Source: Haemophilus parainfluenzae
GTDB taxonomy: Bacteria; Pseudomonadota; Gammaproteobacteria; Enterobacterales; Pasteurellaceae
Direction: 5' to 3'
DNA: 64,000 bases
Assembly (NCBI RefSeq): GCF_014931395.1
Contig: NZ_CP063120.1
Coordinates: forward strand, 541,501-605,500
Made by a program: the position numbers and the translations under genes. This document shows positions 60,134 to 64,000 of the stretch, one piece after another; positions within the stretch are counted from its first letter, which is position 1, and the number at the start of each line of letters is the position of its first letter. The notes under the pieces are model-generated. The model had not been told where the DNA came from. It was given only the letters and a program-made list of their open reading frames with translations, and searched no databases.

Positions 60134-60799
60134 TTAGGCCGCCTGCTGTAAATTACGTAATTGTGAGTTAACAGAACGTTTAAACGCTGGCGCTAATTCC
60201 TCAATGGCTAAGGCTTCTTCTAATTCTGCAACACTTGAAGGAGCAGAAAGTAGCGTGTTTAAATGACGAATTGTCCATTCAGGATAAGGACGATGTTGCA
60301 AGATGAGTTCATCGCCTTGATGAATTTCCCCTTCTTCAATCACACGCACATACCAACCTGTCCAGCCAGACTGACGAATTACCTCTCTTGTATTCTCATT
60401 CTTGGTATTATGAGATAAACGTTCGCAAGGTTTACGTGGTTGAGACACTTCTAAAAGCGTGGTGCCAATTTTGTAACGATCGCCTATGCAGACATTATCT
60501 TCATGTAAGCCGGATACCACAAAGTTTTCACCATAAATCGCGCTACCGTGAAAATCAAACTTTTCACCAAGTAGCGCGTTTAAAGCAGGGAAAGACACAT
60601 CAGACATAAAAAACAAGGCTTTATCAACACCACCGTGATGAGCTTTTAAGCCTACATCGTTACCTTCTGCACCTAGCGTGTGCACTTTTACCATCGGTAC
60701 CGTTTTTTTACGGATAGCACTTTCATATGAGCTACCATCAGGGAACGTTAAGGTTTCTATTAATCCTGTTTTAATAATAAGAATTTTTGCGTTTGACAT
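60134..60799 (-). CDS. yiiM: MOSC-domain protein YiiM
   Basis: 221 residues. MOSC-domain enzyme that in E. coli, together with YcbX, reduces N-hydroxylated bases such as 6-hydroxylaminopurine using molybdenum cofactor. The Moco-ligand cysteine is in [11 protein letters not shown] (about C129), with the preceding GENFVVSGL and [13 protein letters not shown] typical. The C-terminal ~50 residues carry a 3-alpha helical domain. First gene of the four-gene operon yiiM-ychJ-yihY-dtd. Confidence 0.9.
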   Translation of the reverse strand: MSNAKILIIKTGLIETLTFPDGSSYESAIRKKTVPMVKVHTLGAEGNDVGLKAHHGGVDKALFFMSDVSFPALNALLGEKFDFHGSAIYGENFVVSGLHEDNVCIGDRYKIGTTLLEVSQPRKPCERLSHNTKNENTREVIRQSGWTGWYVRVIEEGEIHQGDELILQHRPYPEWTIRHLNTLLSAPSSVAELEEALAIEELAPAFKRSVNSQLRNLQQAA

Positions 60800-60921
60800 C
60801 TATTTTTCCTGCTTTGAGTTAGTTTTGATAAATTATACCGTAAAATCACTTAAATTTTGACCGCACTTCGTTTTTTCCTTATTATTCGTTTAAATAAAAC
60901 CAACAAAACAAAGGAATCTTT

Positions 60922-62421
60922 ATGCAATATTCTCTCGCGCGTACCGAACAAGGTCAAACCCTTGGTATTACCGCAAAAATGGCAAACCGTCATGGCCTGA
61001 TCGCCGGGGCGACAGGGACGGGGAAAACCGTGACATTACGTAAAATGGCGGAAGCGTTCAGTGATGATGGCGTGCCAGTCTTTTTAGTCGATGTTAAAGG
61101 CGATTTGTCTGGTTTAGTCAAAGCGGGGGCATTCAGTGGCAAAGTAGCAGAACGCATTGAGCAATTTGATTTAGGTGGCGAGAGTTATTTAAATGGCTAT
61201 CCTGTGTCATTTTGGGATGTGTTCGGTGAAACCGGTATTCCGCTTCGCACCACGATTTCTGAAATGGGGCCATTATTACTTTCCCGTCTATTAAATTTAA
61301 ACGCAACCCAAGAAGGCTTATTAAATCTCGTATTTCGTGTGGCAGATGATAAAGGCTTGCTACTCATTGACTTAAAAGATTTACGTGCCATGCTTAAATT
61401 TGTGGCAGAGAATGCAAAAACCTTCCAAGTAGAATACGGTAATGTTTCAGCTGCAAGTGTGGGTGCGATTCAACGTGCTTTACTGACACTTGAAAATGAA
61501 GGGGCGACAAATCTTTTTGGTGAGCCAGCATTAAATCTTGAAGATTGGTTACAAACCCGTGATGGTCGTGGTGTGATCAATGTTTTAAATTCTGAAAAAT
61601 TAATTAATTCCCCAAGAATGTATAGCGCATTCTTGCTTTGGTTGATGTCTGAATTATTTGAGCAATTACCAGAAGTCGGCGATCCAGATAAACCAAAATT
61701 TGTGATGTTCTTCGATGAAGCCCACTTACTTTTTGATGGTGCACCGAGTGTGTTGGTGGACAAAGTGGAACAAGTGGTTCGCTTGATTCGTTCTAAAGGG
61801 GTGGGGATTTATTTTGTAACCCAAAACCCATTAGATTTACCGGATACCGTGTTAGGCCAATTAGGTAACCGTGTACAACACGCGTTGCGAGCTTTCACTC
61901 CACGCGATCAAAAAGCAGTGAAATCTGCAGCGGAAACGTTCCGTTCAAATCCTGCTGTCAATGTGGTGGAAACCATTTCAACTTTAGGTGTAGGCCAAGC
62001 ATTGATTTCATTCTTAGATGAAAAAGGCATGCCAGCGCCCGTTGAAGTGGCTTATGTTTATCCGCCGAAAAGCCAACTTGCCCCGATTACTGAAGAAGAG
62101 CGAGCTGCTTGGGTGAAAGACGATGATCTTTATGCCTTCTATAAAGATTACGTGGATAATGAGTCAGCTTTCGAAGTGTTAAATGCGCAAGCGGATTTAG
62201 CGGCAGTACAACAAAAACAAGCTGAACAAGCGCAGCAAGAGGAAGAAAGCGGTTTATTTGGTAGCTTAAGCCGTATGATTTTTGGAACACAAAAACGCGG
62301 GGATAAACTTTCACCGACAGAACAAATTGTGAATAGCGTGGCAAAATCAGTCGGTCGCAATATTCGTAATGAAGTGACCAAACAAATCATGCGTGGTATC
62401 TTAGGCGCATTGAAAAAATAA
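60922..62421 (+). CDS. HerA-like ATPase, YjgR/DUF853 family
   Basis: 499 residues. Walker A GATGTGKT (about 29-36), Walker [13 protein letters not shown] (about 256-267), and [27 protein letters not shown] (about 300-326) with the arginine-rich sensor region characteristic of DUF853, a HerA/FtsK-type ring ATPase. The C-terminal ~75 residues have a Gln/Glu-rich coiled coil ([15 protein letters not shown]) and a basic end. Function unknown in E. coli (YjgR). Monocistronic with ribosome site AAAGGAATC. Confidence 0.9.
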   Translation: MQYSLARTEQGQTLGITAKMANRHGLIAGATGTGKTVTLRKMAEAFSDDGVPVFLVDVKGDLSGLVKAGAFSGKVAERIEQFDLGGESYLNGYPVSFWDVFGETGIPLRTTISEMGPLLLSRLLNLNATQEGLLNLVFRVADDKGLLLIDLKDLRAMLKFVAENAKTFQVEYGNVSAASVGAIQRALLTLENEGATNLFGEPALNLEDWLQTRDGRGVINVLNSEKLINSPRMYSAFLLWLMSELFEQLPEVGDPDKPKFVMFFDEAHLLFDGAPSVLVDKVEQVVRLIRSKGVGIYFVTQNPLDLPDTVLGQLGNRVQHALRAFTPRDQKAVKSAAETFRSNPAVNVVETISTLGVGQALISFLDEKGMPAPVEVAYVYPPKSQLAPITEEERAAWVKDDDLYAFYKDYVDNESAFEVLNAQADLAAVQQKQAEQAQQEEESGLFGSLSRMIFGTQKRGDKLSPTEQIVNSVAKSVGRNIRNEVTKQIMRGILGALKK

Positions 62422-62470
62422 CGAAAATTTGACCGCACTTTGCGGCAAGAATGATCAAAAGGAGATTGTT

Positions 62471-63229
62471 ATGTCTGATGTATTTCACTTAAACCTGACT
62501 AAAGCACAATTAAAAGGTGCTACACTCGCTATCGTACCAGGGGATCCTGCACGTAGCGAACGTATTGCTAAAAAACTTGATAATCCTGAGTTTCTTGCAA
62601 GTACACGTGAGTTCACTTCTTGGTTAGGCTATTTAAATGGTCAACCGGTAGTGGTGTGTTCAACCGGTATTGGTGGCCCTTCTACGTCTATCTGTGTGGA
62701 AGAACTGGCTCAGCTTGGTGTGCGTACATTTTTACGTATTGGCACAACAGGTGCGATTCAACCGCATATTAATGTAGGCGATATTCTTGTTACAACGGGT
62801 TCAGTTCGTCTTGATGGTGCAAGCCGTCACTTTGCGCCAATTGAATATCCAGCGGTAGCAAATTTTGAATGTACCACGGCACTTTACAATGCAGCTAAAG
62901 AAAAAGGCATTGAGCCATTTGTAGGAATTACAGCTTCTTCAGATACGTTTTACCCAGGTCAAGAACGTTACGATACCTACAGTGGTAAAGTATATCGTGA
63001 TTACCAAGGCTTGTTAAAACAATGGCAAGATCTCAATGTGATGAACTATGAGATGGAATCAGCCACATTATTTACGATGTGTAATGCCCTTGGCTTACGA
63101 GCAGGTATGGTGGCAGGTGTGATTGTGAACCGTACGCAACAAGAAATTCCAAATGAAGCCACCATGAAAGATACAGAAGATAAAGCAGTATCAGTGGTAG
63201 TGGAAGCAGCAAGAAAATTGTTAGCGTAA
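62471..63229 (+). CDS. udp: Uridine phosphorylase
   Basis: Phosphorolysis of uridine to uracil and ribose-1-phosphate in pyrimidine salvage. 252 residues from ATG at 62471, which follows AAAGGAGATTGTT; the longer frame has no conservation. Phosphate-binding RSERIAKKL (about 28-36) and [16 protein letters not shown], base-specificity residues in [15 protein letters not shown] (about 160-174) and [12 protein letters not shown] (about 197-208) fit the NP-I family Udp. Possibly co-transcribed with the upstream ATPase gene, 49 nt away. Confidence 0.96.
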   Translation: MSDVFHLNLTKAQLKGATLAIVPGDPARSERIAKKLDNPEFLASTREFTSWLGYLNGQPVVVCSTGIGGPSTSICVEELAQLGVRTFLRIGTTGAIQPHINVGDILVTTGSVRLDGASRHFAPIEYPAVANFECTTALYNAAKEKGIEPFVGITASSDTFYPGQERYDTYSGKVYRDYQGLLKQWQDLNVMNYEMESATLFTMCNALGLRAGMVAGVIVNRTQQEIPNEATMKDTEDKAVSVVVEAARKLLA

Positions 63230-63244
63230 AACGCCGATAAAAAG

Positions 63245-63277
63245 AACCGCACTTTTTAAAAGTGCGGTTTATTTTTT
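63245..63277. terminator. Uptake-sequence hairpin terminator between udp and the shikimate dehydrogenase-like gene
   Basis: AACCGCACTTTT and AAAAGTGCGGTT form a 12-bp stem with almost no loop, followed by TTATTTTTTAAC. It overlaps the stop codon of the convergent gene. Confidence 0.85.
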
Positions 63278-64000
63278 AACTGTTTTTTCGAGCAAAATCT
63301 GCAGCTTCGGCGATTAATTGGTCATCAGGTCGAATGCCTGTGTAGAGCTCAAATTGTTCAACGGCTTGTAGCACAATCACTTCTGCACCAGAAATCGTTT
63401 GTTTCCCTTGCTGTTGAGCAAATTGGATAAATGGTGTTTCAGCAGGAATCGCCACCACATCAAAAGCGGTTTGAGCTTGTTGAATAAGATTTTCAGGAAA
63501 GGCGAGATCAAATTCTTCTTTTCCACCTTTCATCCCAATTGGCGTAACGTTGACTAAAATGTCTGCCGATTGATTGTCTAAAGATGAGATATATTCATAG
63601 CCATAAAGTGTGGCTAAATTTTTACCCGTTTTTTCATTTCGAGCAAAAATCTTAAGATGCTCAAATCCACTGTTTTTAAAGGCTGCGACGACGGCTTTTG
63701 CCATACCACCACTGCCTTGTACAATCACTCTACTCTTTTTATCTAATTGATATTCTTCGATAAGTTTAACAATGGCAATATAGTCGGTGTTGTAAGCACG
63801 AAGAAAACCTTGATCATTCACAATGGTATTCACAGACTGAATGGCTTGCGCAGAAGGCGAGATTTCATCTAAAAATGGCATGCAGCTTTCTTTGAAAGGC
63901 ATCGAAACGGCACAACCCCTAATACCAAGTGCACGAATGCCTTTGACTGCACTTTCAATATCCGTGGTAGTAAAGGCTTTATAGATAAAATTAAGCCCGA
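63276..64000 (-). CDS. Shikimate dehydrogenase-like protein (partial, open at right end)
   Basis: The reading frame continues to the window edge without a stop; the 5' end is missing. Visible residues include GCAVSMPFKESCMP, where classical AroE has GANVTVPFK, so this is nearer the divergent AroE-like family (Haemophilus influenzae HI0607 type) than to biosynthetic AroE. SVNTIV and a NTD-Y block (AYNTDYIAIVKLIEEY) form the substrate site; the NADP loop is VIVQGSGGMAKAVVAAFKNSG, and NVTPIGMKGG and GAEVIVLQAVEQFELYTG close the fold. Ends at an uptake-sequence terminator shared with udp. The in vivo substrate is unknown. Confidence 0.85.
   Translation of the reverse strand, partial: GLNFIYKAFTTTDIESAVKGIRALGIRGCAVSMPFKESCMPFLDEISPSAQAIQSVNTIVNDQGFLRAYNTDYIAIVKLIEEYQLDKKSRVIVQGSGGMAKAVVAAFKNSGFEHLKIFARNEKTGKNLATLYGYEYISSLDNQSADILVNVTPIGMKGGKEEFDLAFPENLIQQAQTAFDVVAIPAETPFIQFAQQQGKQTISGAEVIVLQAVEQFELYTGIRPDDQLIAEAADFARKNS

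Overview
The window is a low-GC chromosomal segment from a Pasteurellaceae member of the Haemophilus influenzae/parainfluenzae-Aggregatibacter group. The evidence is a dense scatter of Hin-type DNA uptake signal sequences (core AAGTGCGGT or its complement, roughly 45 copies counted by eye, many arranged as inverted pairs that serve as terminators), together with protein sequences that read as Pasteurellaceae orthologues throughout. Species cannot be fixed from the sequence alone; Haemophilus parainfluenzae or a close relative is my best guess.

Layout. 1-3.8 kb: end of ilvD, an inserted family-25 (LOS-type) glycosyltransferase, and ilvA. 3.9-11.5 kb: the complete F1Fo ATP synthase operon (atpIBEFHAGDC) on the minus strand, preceded by rsmG. 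11.5-12.9 kb: a divergent HxlR-family regulator/qorB quinone reductase pair sitting between rsmG and mnmG. 13-15.7 kb: mnmG, a region with all the hallmarks of the chromosomal replication origin oriC (three perfect DnaA boxes, GATC-headed AT-rich 13-mers), then mioC. 15.8-25.4 kb: zapB, glpX (with a consensus PurR box upstream), mutS, an MgtC-family protein, rimO followed by a cytoplasmic HMW1C/NGT-type N-glycosyltransferase, and asd. 25.5-28.5 kb: a small membrane protein coupled to pldB, then a DASS-family anion transporter.

28.5-45.5 kb is accessory. It holds a complete PAAR-Rhs polymorphic toxin gene with its Eag chaperone, followed downstream by immunity genes and three displaced Rhs tips (one AHH nuclease, two GIY-YIG nucleases), each with its own immunity gene and separated by a repeated spacer carrying uptake-sequence hairpins. 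Upstream lies a large S6-protease autotransporter (Hap/IgA1 protease family) with an unusual coiled-coil linker. This whole block is bracketed by two nearly identical 41-bp direct repeats (28481-28521 and 45511-45551).

45.5-64 kb returns mostly to core genes: a glycine-zipper His-rich lipoprotein and two small lipoproteins, luxS-purT, a candidate MicA-like small RNA divergent from luxS with a sigma-E type promoter, yqaB-yqaA, a PRD-domain protein, tamA-tamB-ppx, a yiiM-ychJ-yihY-dtd operon, a HerA-like ATPase (YjgR), udp, and the 3' part of a shikimate dehydrogenase-like gene running off the right end.

Functional themes: energy metabolism and replication origin on the left; contact-dependent or type VI-delivered interbacterial toxins and a secreted protease in the middle, with a glycosyltransferase whose family modifies adhesins; envelope biogenesis (TamAB) and quorum signal/purine synthesis on the right. 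No tRNA, rRNA, CRISPR array, transposase or prophage gene was seen.
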